IMG/VR virus record: IMGVR_UViG_3300027244_000194
Span: 1 to 64,000 of that record
DNA: 64,000 nucleotides
DNA from: a virus
Strand: one strand, 5' to 3'
The translations under genes and the position numbers were made by a program. The notes beneath the pieces were generated by a model, which was not told where the DNA came from, did not search any database, and saw only the letters and a program-made list of their open reading frames with translations. Shown one piece after another: positions 8,398 through 16,756 of the stretch (positions are counted from its first letter, which is position 1; each line of letters begins with the position of its first letter).

Positions 8398-9906
8398 GTG
8401 GAGCTAACTTTAACTGACAACGCTCAGTTCTTAAGAATTGATCAGGCAACTGATCTTGAACTTGAGCAGTTGAACATATCGATGACTCGTCGAATCGAGG
8501 GTTGGCGTTTCAACCCCCTAGTTAAAAGGGGTGTTTGGGACGGTTACATCTCGTATGTAAAAGACGATAAGTGGATTCCTTCCGGTTTATGGCAAGAAGT
8601 GATGAAGATCTGTAAGAGCTACAACTATGAGCTTAAGATCAATGGCATTACTCGGCTGTTTGACAGAGACATAACATCAGAAGGATTCGAAGAATGGTCT
8701 CTTGAGTTTTTTGAAAGATCAGAAATGACTCCAAGGGACTATCAAATAGAAGCCGCATTTAACATTCTAAAATTCAGACGCTCTCTATCTGAGCTTGCTA
8801 CATCAGCCGGTAAGACAATGATTTCTTTCATGGCAGTTGCATATATGCTAGAGAAACAAAAGGCAAAAAAGATTTTGTTTATCGTACCTAACGTATCCCT
8901 GGTTGTTCAAGCAACTGAGGACTTTGGAGAATACAATTACGAGAATAGAATTCAAATGATGATTCAGCAAGTTTATGCTGGTCAAAAGATTAAAGACTCT
9001 AGAAACATTGTTATAGGAACATATCAATCGCTAGTTAAAAAGGGAAAAGACTTCTTTGAACAGTTTGATTGTGTGATTGTCGATGAAACGCACAAGGCCA
9101 AATCAGCCTCAATCAAAACCATTCTACAGAAGTGTGAAAACGCGACCTATAGGTTTGGTTTATCAGGTACTATTCCAAAGGATAACACACTAGATCGTTT
9201 AACCTTAATGTCACATACTGGACCTCTTATCACTGAGGTTAAGGCCGCTTTTTTACAAGATGAAGGTCATATTGCAAAGTGTAATGTGAAAGTAATTGAA
9301 ATGAATTACGCACCAGAAACAGCACGTAAGGCGTTTATGGAATTGTCAACAAACAGATACGAAAATAAAGACGTATTTCAGCTTGAACAAAACTACATTA
9401 TACAATCACCTGGAAGATTAAACTTTATTAGTAAAGTAATCGCTAAGATTCCAAACAACTCACTTGTGCTATTCCATAGAATTGAACACGGTAAAAGACT
9501 ATACGAAGAACTTCGTAGAAGAAGTAACAAGGCAGTCTACTATGTTGATGGAGGAACTGATAAGGATATTAGAGAAGAATATAAAAAGAAGATGGAACAA
9601 GGTGATGACATTATCATCGTCGCGTCTTATGGAACGTTCTCGACAGGTATCTCAATTAAAAAGATTCACAACATCTTTTTCACCGAGTCTTTCAAATCCG
9701 AGATCATTATTAGACAGTCAATTGGTCGTGGCCTTAGACAACATGAATCAAAGGATGCTGTAAATATCATTGACTTCGTTGACGATATTACATACGAAGG
9801 CCATCACAACTACCTATATAAACACGGTATTGCCCGCCAAAAGATCTATAGACAAGAAAAGTTTAGATATGAAATTAAAAGGGTAACCTTTGAGGGTGAT
9901 ATATAG
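8398..9906 (+). CDS. uvsW: UvsW-like DNA/RNA helicase
   Basis: Superfamily 2 helicase that remodels recombination intermediates and R-loops and helps the switch from origin to recombination-dependent replication. The 502-residue protein (T4: 503) has an N-terminal domain with the typical W-R-F-N-P-L-V-K-R-G-V-W-D-G pattern, then motif I (L-A-T-S-A-G-K-T), motif II (D-E-T-H-K), motif III (F-G-L-S-G-T), and C-terminal V-A-S-Y-G-T-F-S-T-G-I-S and Q-S-I-G-R-G-L-R-Q (motif VI). It starts with GTG; the upstream in-frame ATG at 8383 is closed by TGA three codons later, so GTG is preferred. The stop lies inside a late-type box. Confidence 0.9.
   Translation: MELTLTDNAQFLRIDQATDLELEQLNISMTRRIEGWRFNPLVKRGVWDGYISYVKDDKWIPSGLWQEVMKICKSYNYELKINGITRLFDRDITSEGFEEWSLEFFERSEMTPRDYQIEAAFNILKFRRSLSELATSAGKTMISFMAVAYMLEKQKAKKILFIVPNVSLVVQATEDFGEYNYENRIQMMIQQVYAGQKIKDSRNIVIGTYQSLVKKGKDFFEQFDCVIVDETHKAKSASIKTILQKCENATYRFGLSGTIPKDNTLDRLTLMSHTGPLITEVKAAFLQDEGHIAKCNVKVIEMNYAPETARKAFMELSTNRYENKDVFQLEQNYIIQSPGRLNFISKVIAKIPNNSLVLFHRIEHGKRLYEELRRRSNKAVYYVDGGTDKDIREEYKKKMEQGDDIIIVASYGTFSTGISIKKIHNIFFTESFKSEIIIRQSIGRGLRQHESKDAVNIIDFVDDITYEGHHNYLYKHGIARQKIYRQEKFRYEIKRVTFEGDI
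9898..9906 (+). promoter_or_regulatory. Late-promoter-like box GATATATAG
   Basis: GATATATAG overlaps the uvsW stop codon and precedes the first gene of the head-protein block by 41 nt. It marks the change from replication genes to a late, head-targeted gene block. Confidence 0.5.
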
Positions 9907-9947
9907 TCTTAAGATAACATACTACAAAAATACATAATCATTTGCAA

Positions 9948-11792
9948 ATGGAACGTATTCAAAATTTCAAGTCATTTTCTACGCTAAAAACACAGCTTAG
10001 AGAAGAGGCCGAGAACCAACAAAAAGAAGTTTCAAGAGGTGAAGCGGCCGCTTCATTTAATGGGCTTCTGAAGAAATATAACGTAACTAGAGCTTCTGAA
10101 CTTACAGAAGATCAGTTAGAGGCTTTCACCGCCGAACTATTCGATCTAAACGAAGAAGAGGCTGGAATTGCTGAAGGTAGAGCTTTCATTTTCGCTGCTT
10201 CAAAGGCAAAAAGAGAGGGTAAAAAAGAGTTCGAATGGAACGGTAAGAAATACCCAATCACTTTGAAAGAATCTGAGACAGAGGAAGCAAAGGAAACCGA
10301 AGAAGTTAACGAAGGCAAAAGAGAGCGTAGTTCAGTAGTCAATGCTTGGAAAAAGTCAGGCGTTAAAGAACTAAATGCAATCGCTAGGGTTTACGCTGAT
10401 GCAATGGAAGATGCTAACTTTCACCAAGAAATCGTTACGTCAAAGGCAATCGGTTCTGCATCGAGAGCAAAGGGCCAAGGTCAAGTTTATTCAGACATCG
10501 CTAACGCTGCTAAGTGGGACGGTTATGCAATCGCTAACGGCACAGTAGATTACCTAAAAGAAATTGGTGAAAATGACGCGGCTGATAAGCTTCTTAACGC
10601 TATCACAAAATTCAATCTTAACGAGTCAGTTAACCTAAACTCTCTAGAGCAAATCATTGAAGAAGGTACAAGAGGCCAATTCGGTAAGATTTATAAGTCA
10701 GGCGAGATTGCATCAGTATACACTCACTACGATTCTTACCCAGAACACATGTTGCCAGTTATTAAGAAAGGTTACAAATCTGGTTCTGATGTTGATGCAG
10801 TTATCACAAAGGGAGATAATTCAGGTCTAGAGGCTGACATCAATAAGATTAAGTTCTATAACGATAAAAACTCTATGACACCTCTTAAGGGTTCAGTTAA
10901 GAATTTGAAGAAGTATATCAACGACGCTGACGCTAATGGTGCAGAATATGCATACCTTTATGACGAAAGAGACGGCAAGTGGTACATGATCGACCTTTAT
11001 GGAGATAGAGATCTTGTTCCAGCTTTTGAAGCAGTAGTCAATGAAGAGAATGAGCAATTATTCGAAGCAGAAGTTGAAATGGACGCAATGGATCCAGACA
11101 ATAAAGACTTCTTAAAATTCTTAAAGAAGAATAATGTTAAAATTATTAACAAGCAAATGGACGGTCCAGCAGGTGGTCACCCAGTTATCTTAATGCAAGG
11201 TAAGAGAAAAGACCTTGAAACTGTATTAGCAGATTGTGATTATGGATGGTGTGACGAAGACTTAGCAGAATACATTAAAGAATCAAAAGTATATGAAGCT
11301 GAAGTAGATATTTACGACGAAGTCGGCGGTCTAATTGAAGATCTATACGCAAAGCTAAATGATCTAGCTGAAGAAACAACCGACGCAGCTTGGAGAAAGG
11401 CCATTCAGAATATCATTAAAAACGTTGAAGCAGTTGAAAACAACCTTGGCAAAGCATCTAGCAAACTAGGTATTGTTCCAGTTCGCGAGTCTGATGAAGT
11501 TGAAGAAGGCAATGCTTTCGGTGACGCAGTAAGAAAGGCTAAAGAAGCTGGCGAAGAAGAGTTTGAATTCGATGGTAAGACTTACAAGGTCGAAGAGGCA
11601 GCTAAGGACGAGCAAAAGGCAATGGAACTTTATGTGTCTCTAGTTGATCTAAAGAAAGGTAAGCACTCTGAGTCTGAACTTCAATCAATGTCAGAAGACG
11701 AGCTATTCAATCTTGTTCAAACAGAAGGTGGTCTAAAAGGCGCTGAAGCAAAGAACGTTGCTAAAGAGCTTGCAAAGATCGCTAAAGGATAA
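9948..11792 (+). CDS. Large head-associated precursor protein with repeated gp21-type sites
   Basis: A 614-residue acidic protein I cannot assign to a named family. ATG 9948 is preferred over the TTG at 9942. It carries two copies of a roughly 30-residue module (E-G-x-A-F-x-x-A-x-x-A-K-x-x-G-x-x-E-F-E-[FW]-[DN]-G-K-x-Y) at residues about 76-108 and 520-550. The same module occurs in the gp21-gp22 scaffold at 47554-47652. Many short sites look like prohead-protease sites: V-N-E-G, L-N-E-S, L-F-E-A, V-Y-E-A. This suggests a core or internal protein processed into several pieces during head maturation; processing is inference. A strong terminator follows. Confidence 0.6.
   Translation: MERIQNFKSFSTLKTQLREEAENQQKEVSRGEAAASFNGLLKKYNVTRASELTEDQLEAFTAELFDLNEEEAGIAEGRAFIFAASKAKREGKKEFEWNGKKYPITLKESETEEAKETEEVNEGKRERSSVVNAWKKSGVKELNAIARVYADAMEDANFHQEIVTSKAIGSASRAKGQGQVYSDIANAAKWDGYAIANGTVDYLKEIGENDAADKLLNAITKFNLNESVNLNSLEQIIEEGTRGQFGKIYKSGEIASVYTHYDSYPEHMLPVIKKGYKSGSDVDAVITKGDNSGLEADINKIKFYNDKNSMTPLKGSVKNLKKYINDADANGAEYAYLYDERDGKWYMIDLYGDRDLVPAFEAVVNEENEQLFEAEVEMDAMDPDNKDFLKFLKKNNVKIINKQMDGPAGGHPVILMQGKRKDLETVLADCDYGWCDEDLAEYIKESKVYEAEVDIYDEVGGLIEDLYAKLNDLAEETTDAAWRKAIQNIIKNVEAVENNLGKASSKLGIVPVRESDEVEEGNAFGDAVRKAKEAGEEEFEFDGKTYKVEEAAKDEQKAMELYVSLVDLKKGKHSESELQSMSEDELFNLVQTEGGLKGAEAKNVAKELAKIAKG
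10173..10271 (+). repeat. Module copy 1, E-F-E-W-N-G-K-K-Y type
   Basis: Residues about 76-108 of the 9948 gene. The pattern E-G-R-A-F, A-x-K-A-K, E-F-E-W-N-G-K-K-Y-P matches a second copy in the same protein and one in the scaffold protein. Confidence 0.7.
11505..11597 (+). repeat. Module copy 2, E-F-E-F-D-G-K-T-Y type
   Basis: Residues about 520-550 of the 9948 gene. The E-F-D-G-K-T-Y core is identical to that in the gp21-gp22 fusion protein. Confidence 0.7.
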
Positions 11793-11801
11793 AAATAATC
11801 T

Positions 11802-11830
11802 GACCCGGATTTTTCCGGGTCGGTTTTTTT
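11802..11830 (+). terminator. Intrinsic terminator
   Basis: Perfect 8-bp stem GACCCGGA/TCCGGGTC with a 4-nt T loop, followed by GG and seven T. The right arm supplies the GGGTC of the promoter-like element that follows, so the two signals overlap. Confidence 0.85.
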
Positions 11831-11840
11831 GGTTATATTA
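11817..11840 (+). promoter_or_regulatory. Promoter-like element GGGTC-N12-TATATTA
   Basis: One of three sites with GGGTC, exactly 12 nt, then TATATT(A/T). Here it is followed by GCCCT and the ATG at 11846, so a transcript from it would be leaderless or nearly so. TATATTAG resembles the Bacteroidota -7 box TAnnTTTG with one mismatch. Confidence 0.5.
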
Positions 11841-11845
11841 GCCCT

Positions 11846-12148
11846 ATGAAACACGTTAAACTATATGAACAGTTCATCTCTGAAGGTATTTTCATGACCT
11901 ATAATCAGATGACTCCTTATGAGTACAACAAATTTGTTGAATCATACAAGGAGCTTCACCCTGATAACATGGTATCTTATGACAAGAAGCAGGATATGAC
12001 ATACGGTTTTCGTAAAGGTTCTAAAGAGGCTCATTGGAAATATGATCACGATACATTCAAATTACAACACAGTGAAAAGGACAGAGATGTTCTAGGCCTT
12101 ATTCACGGTAAAAAGTTTGTTGCTAAAAATCACCCATGGTCACTATGA
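11846..12148 (+). CDS. Small internal head protein candidate with CTS
   Basis: A 100-residue protein of unknown activity. Its N-terminus (MKHVKLYEQFISEG) closely matches T4 capsid-targeting sequences such as MKTYQEFIAE, with a predicted gp21 cut after I-S-E, before Gly. The mature part is charged and rich in Tyr, His and Lys. It is probably packed in the prohead core and injected. It overlaps the next gene by ATGA, and that gene also begins with a CTS, so they may form a pair. Confidence 0.6.
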   Translation: MKHVKLYEQFISEGIFMTYNQMTPYEYNKFVESYKELHPDNMVSYDKKQDMTYGFRKGSKEAHWKYDHDTFKLQHSEKDRDVLGLIHGKKFVAKNHPWSL

Positions 12149-12417
12149 AACGCGTAAAATTGTACGAAGCATTTGTTAATGAAGAAGTATCTTTCTCAAA
12201 GATTAAGAAATCATTGAAAGATGCTGCCTTCCCAGTGACACTAGTAGTTCACGCTAAAGGCGCCCAGGTTGGAGCAGTCATTCATCAGGAAGTAATTAAC
12301 ATTCCCGACGCCGTTCCAGCGAACTGGACAACTCTTAAAAAGCGTTACCCAACGTCCGGTTATCATTTCACACTTGAAGATGCTACCGGTAAAATAGTAT
12401 TTCAAGATAAAATCTAA
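12145..12417 (+). CDS. Small internal head protein candidate with CTS
   Basis: A 90-residue protein starting MKRVKLYEAFVNEE, a clear CTS with a predicted cut after V-N-E. ATG 12145 is chosen over the in-frame ATG at 12136 because it puts the CTS at the N-terminus and gives an ATGA overlap with the upstream stop. The mature domain is a small alpha/beta sequence (TLVVHAKGAQVGAVIHQEV, then SGYHFTLEDATGKIVFQD) of unknown role. Confidence 0.6.
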   Translation: MKRVKLYEAFVNEEVSFSKIKKSLKDAAFPVTLVVHAKGAQVGAVIHQEVINIPDAVPANWTTLKKRYPTSGYHFTLEDATGKIVFQDKI

Positions 12418-13706
12418 TGAAATTATTAACTTATAACCAATTCATCGTTGAAAGAGCAGGTCAAAGCTTGGCCGGCTCTGACCTCGTTTTAGAGGGTGGT
12501 GCTGCTGGTCACATGTCACATCCGTTTGATGACAAAGATCTAACGTTTGGCGACTTTAAAGCCATGATTGAAGCAGGTCTAAAGGGAGAATTGAACTTCG
12601 AAGAAGATCCAACTGAAAAAACAGATGGTCAAAACATCTTTGCAACAGTTAAAGATGGCGTTACAATGTTTGCAAGAAATGCAGGTCAGTTGAAAAACCC
12701 ATTGGACCTTAGTGGAGTTACTTCAATGTTTGCTGATCACCCTTCAGAGGGAGTTCGTAAGACATTTACTATGGCAGCTAATGATTTAGCTTCAGCCCTA
12801 GGCAAATTGAAGTCAGATTCACAAGAAAAATACTTTGACGGCGGTAAGAACTTCATGAATATGGAGTTAATCTTTTCGGGTAACTCTAATGTCATCAATT
12901 ACGATAAAGATGTAATTCAGTTCCACGGAATTAAATACACTGACGGTAACGGAAACATTACTGGTGAGTCTGGTCCTGGAGCAGCTAAAGAGCTTACAAA
13001 GATTCTACAAGACGTTAATGCTCACATTGGTAAAACATTCACGATCATTCCTCCACAGGTTCTTGTTCTGAGAAAGCACCAAGACTTTTCTGCCAAGCTA
13101 CCTTATTTCATGAAGAAGATTGAAGACCTTAAGAATCGTTACAAGCTTTCTGATTCAGACGAGGTTTCACGTTATCATGAAATGTGGTGGAGAGAAGAGA
13201 TCGATGCTTCATTCCCTAACCTTACACAAGACGTAAAAGAAGGTCTTCTTCAGAGATGGGCCTATAACAACAAACAAGGCATGGACTTTAGAGCCATGGC
13301 CAAACTCGTTGACGCTGCAGGTATGGATAAGATCAAGCAATACGATAAGATGGATGCTGGTAAGAAATACAAAGAAAACATTAGACCATTTGAAGATCTT
13401 TTCCTAGAGTTTGGTTCTGAGGTTCTAAAGAATGCTTCAAACTTCTTGGCTGCTTCACCTGATCAGGAAATGCAAAGACTTCACAATCAGATTAGAACAG
13501 AGGCGGGTAAGATTAAGAAAGGCGGAGACGTTAAGCAAATTCAAAAGGTTGAAGCTGAACTTGACAGACTTTCAAGAATTGGTGGAATTGATTCAATCAT
13601 TCCTTCTGAAGGTCTAGTGTTCAAGTATAAGGGTAAAATATATAAGCTAACTGGCACCTTTGCTGCAATCAACCAGCTAATGGGTATTATTAAATACGGA
13701 AGATAA
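12417..13706 (+). CDS. Nucleotidyltransferase/ligase-fold protein with CTS
   Basis: Probable member of the covalent nucleotidyltransferase (DNA/RNA ligase) superfamily. The 429-residue protein begins MKLLTYNQFIVERAG, a CTS with a predicted cut after I-V-E. Motif I is E-K-T-D-G-Q-N near residue 62, with the Lys nucleophile in K-x-D-G, followed by F-A-R-N. A motif III-like N-M-E-L-I-F is near residue 145, and a motif IV/V-like E-G-L-V-F-K-Y followed by Y-K-L-T-G lies near the C-terminus. A helical domain sits between III and IV. Substrate (DNA, RNA or other) cannot be told. The CTS implies it is carried in the head and injected, which would be unusual for a ligase. Confidence 0.6.
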   Translation: MKLLTYNQFIVERAGQSLAGSDLVLEGGAAGHMSHPFDDKDLTFGDFKAMIEAGLKGELNFEEDPTEKTDGQNIFATVKDGVTMFARNAGQLKNPLDLSGVTSMFADHPSEGVRKTFTMAANDLASALGKLKSDSQEKYFDGGKNFMNMELIFSGNSNVINYDKDVIQFHGIKYTDGNGNITGESGPGAAKELTKILQDVNAHIGKTFTIIPPQVLVLRKHQDFSAKLPYFMKKIEDLKNRYKLSDSDEVSRYHEMWWREEIDASFPNLTQDVKEGLLQRWAYNNKQGMDFRAMAKLVDAAGMDKIKQYDKMDAGKKYKENIRPFEDLFLEFGSEVLKNASNFLAASPDQEMQRLHNQIRTEAGKIKKGGDVKQIQKVEAELDRLSRIGGIDSIIPSEGLVFKYKGKIYKLTGTFAAINQLMGIIKYGR

Positions 13707-13708
13707 AA

Positions 13709-15574
13709 ATGGCACTACCTAAACTTAGAGATCACTTCAACGATACGAATCGCGAAAACTTCATGGCAATGTTAACCCAAAAGGTTCACGCTGTTGAGAA
13801 GATCGCTGCTTCATCATTTCACGTCAGAAGAGATGATCTAACCAACAAGTACTACAAATCAGGTTCTGAAAGAGCTATGGATATTGTAGATCGTACTATC
13901 GTTAGATTTTATGAAAATGCTATTCGTCACTTTCAAGGTTTAGGTGATGAAATGAAGAGCGACATGCCGAAGGATTGGAAGTTTGGTTTTGATTATCTGA
14001 TTGAAAATGAAACTCCAAATTTTAAGTACGCTCTTCTTCCTAAGAATAATTTAATTCTAACGCATATCCAGGTTCTTAACGAATCAGGCAGGGTTTCTAA
14101 GGTGATTAGAGACACTGAGGTCCTAAACAAGTGGGCAAAGAAACTTGATGTTCAAAAGCCACCTGTGATCTTCGAAGGCATGCTGACGATGTTCCAGAAG
14201 GAGCAATTGATCAAAATTCTAGAAATGAACGATAATGAATTTGAAAAAGTATACGAAAATCGTTCATTCACCAGAGACATCTATAACATTTTTAATTCAG
14301 GCATGTCTAGAACTGCGCTGAATGAATCAGTTAATGAAGAAATTGATGGTTTAGTTGTTTCGTTTGTTGATGGCAAATCAATGAAGTCTTTCAAGCTAGA
14401 AGATTATAGAAGAAAGAATGAAGAAACAGAAAGAAAGTCTTCTGATGTTTATCAAATCACAATGGTAGACGTTATTGAATACTTCACAAACCATGATTTT
14501 TCACAATACAAACTAGTTGAAGAAAAGAAAGACAGAAGATTTATAGAAATCATGTCTGAATCATTTAACGATTACATTAAGGCTAATGCCGCAAAATATA
14601 TTGGTGTTAAGTTTGAGACAGCTGATTTCGCAAAGAATGAAGCCTTTAATCTAAACACCGCGTTTTTGAAAAACGAACAAACCTTAAAATACGTCAACAA
14701 CCCAATCCTATCTGAGCTTTTCAAAATTGTTTTATCTTCTTTTAGAAATAAAAGAGAGAAGGCAAGTGATATTCTAACCGAGGACATGGTTGCACAGCTA
14801 AACGAGATCATCGATAAGATTTACGAGCAGATTGACGCAAAATTAGAAGAGAACGACGTAATGGACTTTACATCATTTAAGAAGTGGTCTTCAATTCAGG
14901 AAGATGCTCCAGAAGGAGAAGTTAATGAAGCCCTAAAGGTTAAGACCCTAGAACATGGTAAACAAAAAGTAAATATGTTTGTTGGCAGATTCCAACCTTT
15001 TACTCTAGGTCACGCTAAAGTTCTTCAGTCTCTACATGATCAGAACGGCCTACCAGTTGTAGTATTCCTAGTTAAGTCAAAGACGGCTAAAAAGGAAGAT
15101 GCATTCAAAAGACCTTATGACGAGGCAATGCAAATGAAAATGTTTAAGGCAGTTCAAAGGGAATACAAGTTCCTAAAAGATATTATTGTTGTTCCATTCG
15201 CTGCAATTGACGCCCTATTCAATGAGTTAAGACCTAAGTACGAACCAGTCTTATGGGGTACAGGTACAGATAGAATGGCAGCTTACTCTTCACAGGCATA
15301 CAAAGAAACGTACAGAGAACAATTGAACGTTCTACCTGAGTTTGGTATGCATGAAATTCACAGAACAGATGATGACATCTCAGCAACTGCGGTTAGAAAC
15401 GCAATGATGTCCGATAATAAGACAGAGTTTCAAAGAATGACACCAAAGTCACTTCACGGAATGTACCCAGTTCTACAGTCTGAGCTTTTAAAAGCTATGA
15501 CAGCTGCGGAGTCAAAAGTAAATGAAGAATTGATGACCTTTGAACAGTTCATCAACAAGTTTAGCAATGAGTAA
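13709..15574 (+). CDS. Fusion: ligase-fold domain plus NMN adenylyltransferase-like domain
   Basis: A 621-residue two-domain protein. The N-terminal half resembles a nucleotidyltransferase: V-E-K-I-A-A-S-S-F-H-V near residue 30, W-K-F-G-F-D near 91, and D-G-L-V-V with F-K-L-E-D near 212-228. The usual K-x-D-G motif I reads K-I-A-A, so activity is doubtful. The C-terminal part, from about residue 423, is an NMNAT-type cytidylyltransferase-fold domain: F-V-G-R-F-Q-P-F-T-L-G-H (ATP-binding GRFQPxxxGH) and late I-S-A-T-A-V-R (ISxTxxR). It probably makes NAD from NMN and ATP. The extreme C-terminus (ELMTFEQFINKFSNE) looks like a CTS placed at the wrong end. It lies in the head-protein block. Confidence 0.7.
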   Translation: MALPKLRDHFNDTNRENFMAMLTQKVHAVEKIAASSFHVRRDDLTNKYYKSGSERAMDIVDRTIVRFYENAIRHFQGLGDEMKSDMPKDWKFGFDYLIENETPNFKYALLPKNNLILTHIQVLNESGRVSKVIRDTEVLNKWAKKLDVQKPPVIFEGMLTMFQKEQLIKILEMNDNEFEKVYENRSFTRDIYNIFNSGMSRTALNESVNEEIDGLVVSFVDGKSMKSFKLEDYRRKNEETERKSSDVYQITMVDVIEYFTNHDFSQYKLVEEKKDRRFIEIMSESFNDYIKANAAKYIGVKFETADFAKNEAFNLNTAFLKNEQTLKYVNNPILSELFKIVLSSFRNKREKASDILTEDMVAQLNEIIDKIYEQIDAKLEENDVMDFTSFKKWSSIQEDAPEGEVNEALKVKTLEHGKQKVNMFVGRFQPFTLGHAKVLQSLHDQNGLPVVVFLVKSKTAKKEDAFKRPYDEAMQMKMFKAVQREYKFLKDIIVVPFAAIDALFNELRPKYEPVLWGTGTDRMAAYSSQAYKETYREQLNVLPEFGMHEIHRTDDDISATAVRNAMMSDNKTEFQRMTPKSLHGMYPVLQSELLKAMTAAESKVNEELMTFEQFINKFSNE

Positions 15575-16718
15575 TTTAATTAGATCTAATTTTGCAAGAG
15601 AACTTCAGCTGATCAACGAGACTGAAGAATACACAGCATACGGAATTAAGAACCCTGCTCTTACTAAAGCGGTTTCTTCTAAGAAGGCACAATTTGATAA
15701 GTACCTTCAAAACCTACAAAGGACAGGAGGTTCACCTTTTGCCGACATGATTAAGACACTTAATTCCCTGTCAGGTAAGGATCTTGCAATCTTCGTTGAA
15801 GGACTTGGAAAGTATTCGAGCCTTGAGGCCCTACAGCCTAACTATCTTAAAGAAGTTAATTCATCTTCGTTCTCAAATGGTCTATTCAATACGCAATCAA
15901 AGGGTATTGGTCCTGGTGAATTGTGGTTGGCTTGGGTGGTTGATGGTGTTAGAATCTCAGGCGGCGGAGAATCCTTTGACGTAACACACAATGAAAAAGG
16001 ACAATACGAAGTTAAGTCATACGCTGACTCTCATTCTCCATTCAGATTGGGTAATGCAGGTGCAGCTTCTCAATTCGTATGGTTGAGAAAAATGAGACAC
16101 GTTGCCGAAATCACAGAAGAGATTGTTGCAATTCCAGGTCTAAAAGATATGCACCCTGAAATCTTCAATGCAGCTGCGACCGTAAATTCAAGAGGTGAAG
16201 GTAAATCAGCAGCTTCTGATTTTTCTAGAGGTGAAGTATCAAAAGAACTTATTAGCTCTGTGATTGATTTCATTAAGATTGCAAAAGAGCAATTAGCGAA
16301 TAGGTCTACAGGATACGATATCATTGAGGTGAAATCAACTTCACCCGGTAATCCAAACATGTCTTTTATTATCGAACCCGCAAAGGAAGCAGATATTAAA
16401 GCAGGTAAATTTAAGATCATTAAGCAAGTTAATATGGCTGACGTTTCAAACGAAGAAGCACTATACAGAATGCTTGCAAAGAACGAATATGTTAGAGCAG
16501 GCGTTGAATCGCTAGTTAAAGACATCAATGATGGTCTTGCAAATGTTGAAAAGAAATACGCTAAAATGAAATTCGTTGTCTTTAGAAAAGAGGCAATGAA
16601 CATTACTTCAGGGTTGAAGAAGGTTCAAGGAACCGATATTGCATCACAATACGGAGCTGGTAAAGAAGCCATCTTTGGTATGTCAGGAGCCCTACTAAGA
16701 GTAAGAGAAGATGCGTAA
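15567..16718 (+). CDS. PD-(D/E)XK nuclease-like protein in the head-protein block
   Basis: A 383-residue protein. ATG 15567 is preferred over the upstream TTG at 15540 and overlaps the previous gene by 8 nt. The N-terminus (MSNLIRSNFARELQLINETE) has a CTS-like end with L-I-N-E. Near residue 120 there is G-P-G-E-L-W-L-A-W, then S-F-D-V, then Y-E-V-K-S-Y, an E...D-x(8)-E-V-K arrangement typical of PD-(D/E)XK nucleases. The rest is helical and basic. A nuclease entering with the DNA could attack host DNA or counter defence; function is inference. Confidence 0.5.
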   Translation: MSNLIRSNFARELQLINETEEYTAYGIKNPALTKAVSSKKAQFDKYLQNLQRTGGSPFADMIKTLNSLSGKDLAIFVEGLGKYSSLEALQPNYLKEVNSSSFSNGLFNTQSKGIGPGELWLAWVVDGVRISGGGESFDVTHNEKGQYEVKSYADSHSPFRLGNAGAASQFVWLRKMRHVAEITEEIVAIPGLKDMHPEIFNAAATVNSRGEGKSAASDFSRGEVSKELISSVIDFIKIAKEQLANRSTGYDIIEVKSTSPGNPNMSFIIEPAKEADIKAGKFKIIKQVNMADVSNEEALYRMLAKNEYVRAGVESLVKDINDGLANVEKKYAKMKFVVFRKEAMNITSGLKKVQGTDIASQYGAGKEAIFGMSGALLRVREDA

Positions 16719-16726
16719 TATATAAA
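16719..16726 (+). promoter_or_regulatory. Late-promoter-like box TATATAAA
   Basis: TATATAAA follows the stop of the nuclease-like gene and lies 30 nt before the next CTS gene. Confidence 0.45.
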
Positions 16727-16756
16727 ATAAGATATTAAAAAAGACAACACTTAAAA

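Noticed and set aside
16070-16603. Long minus-strand open frame of 177 residues
   Set aside because: It lies fully antisense to the PD-(D/E)XK-like gene, has no start context of its own and a composition expected of an antisense shadow.
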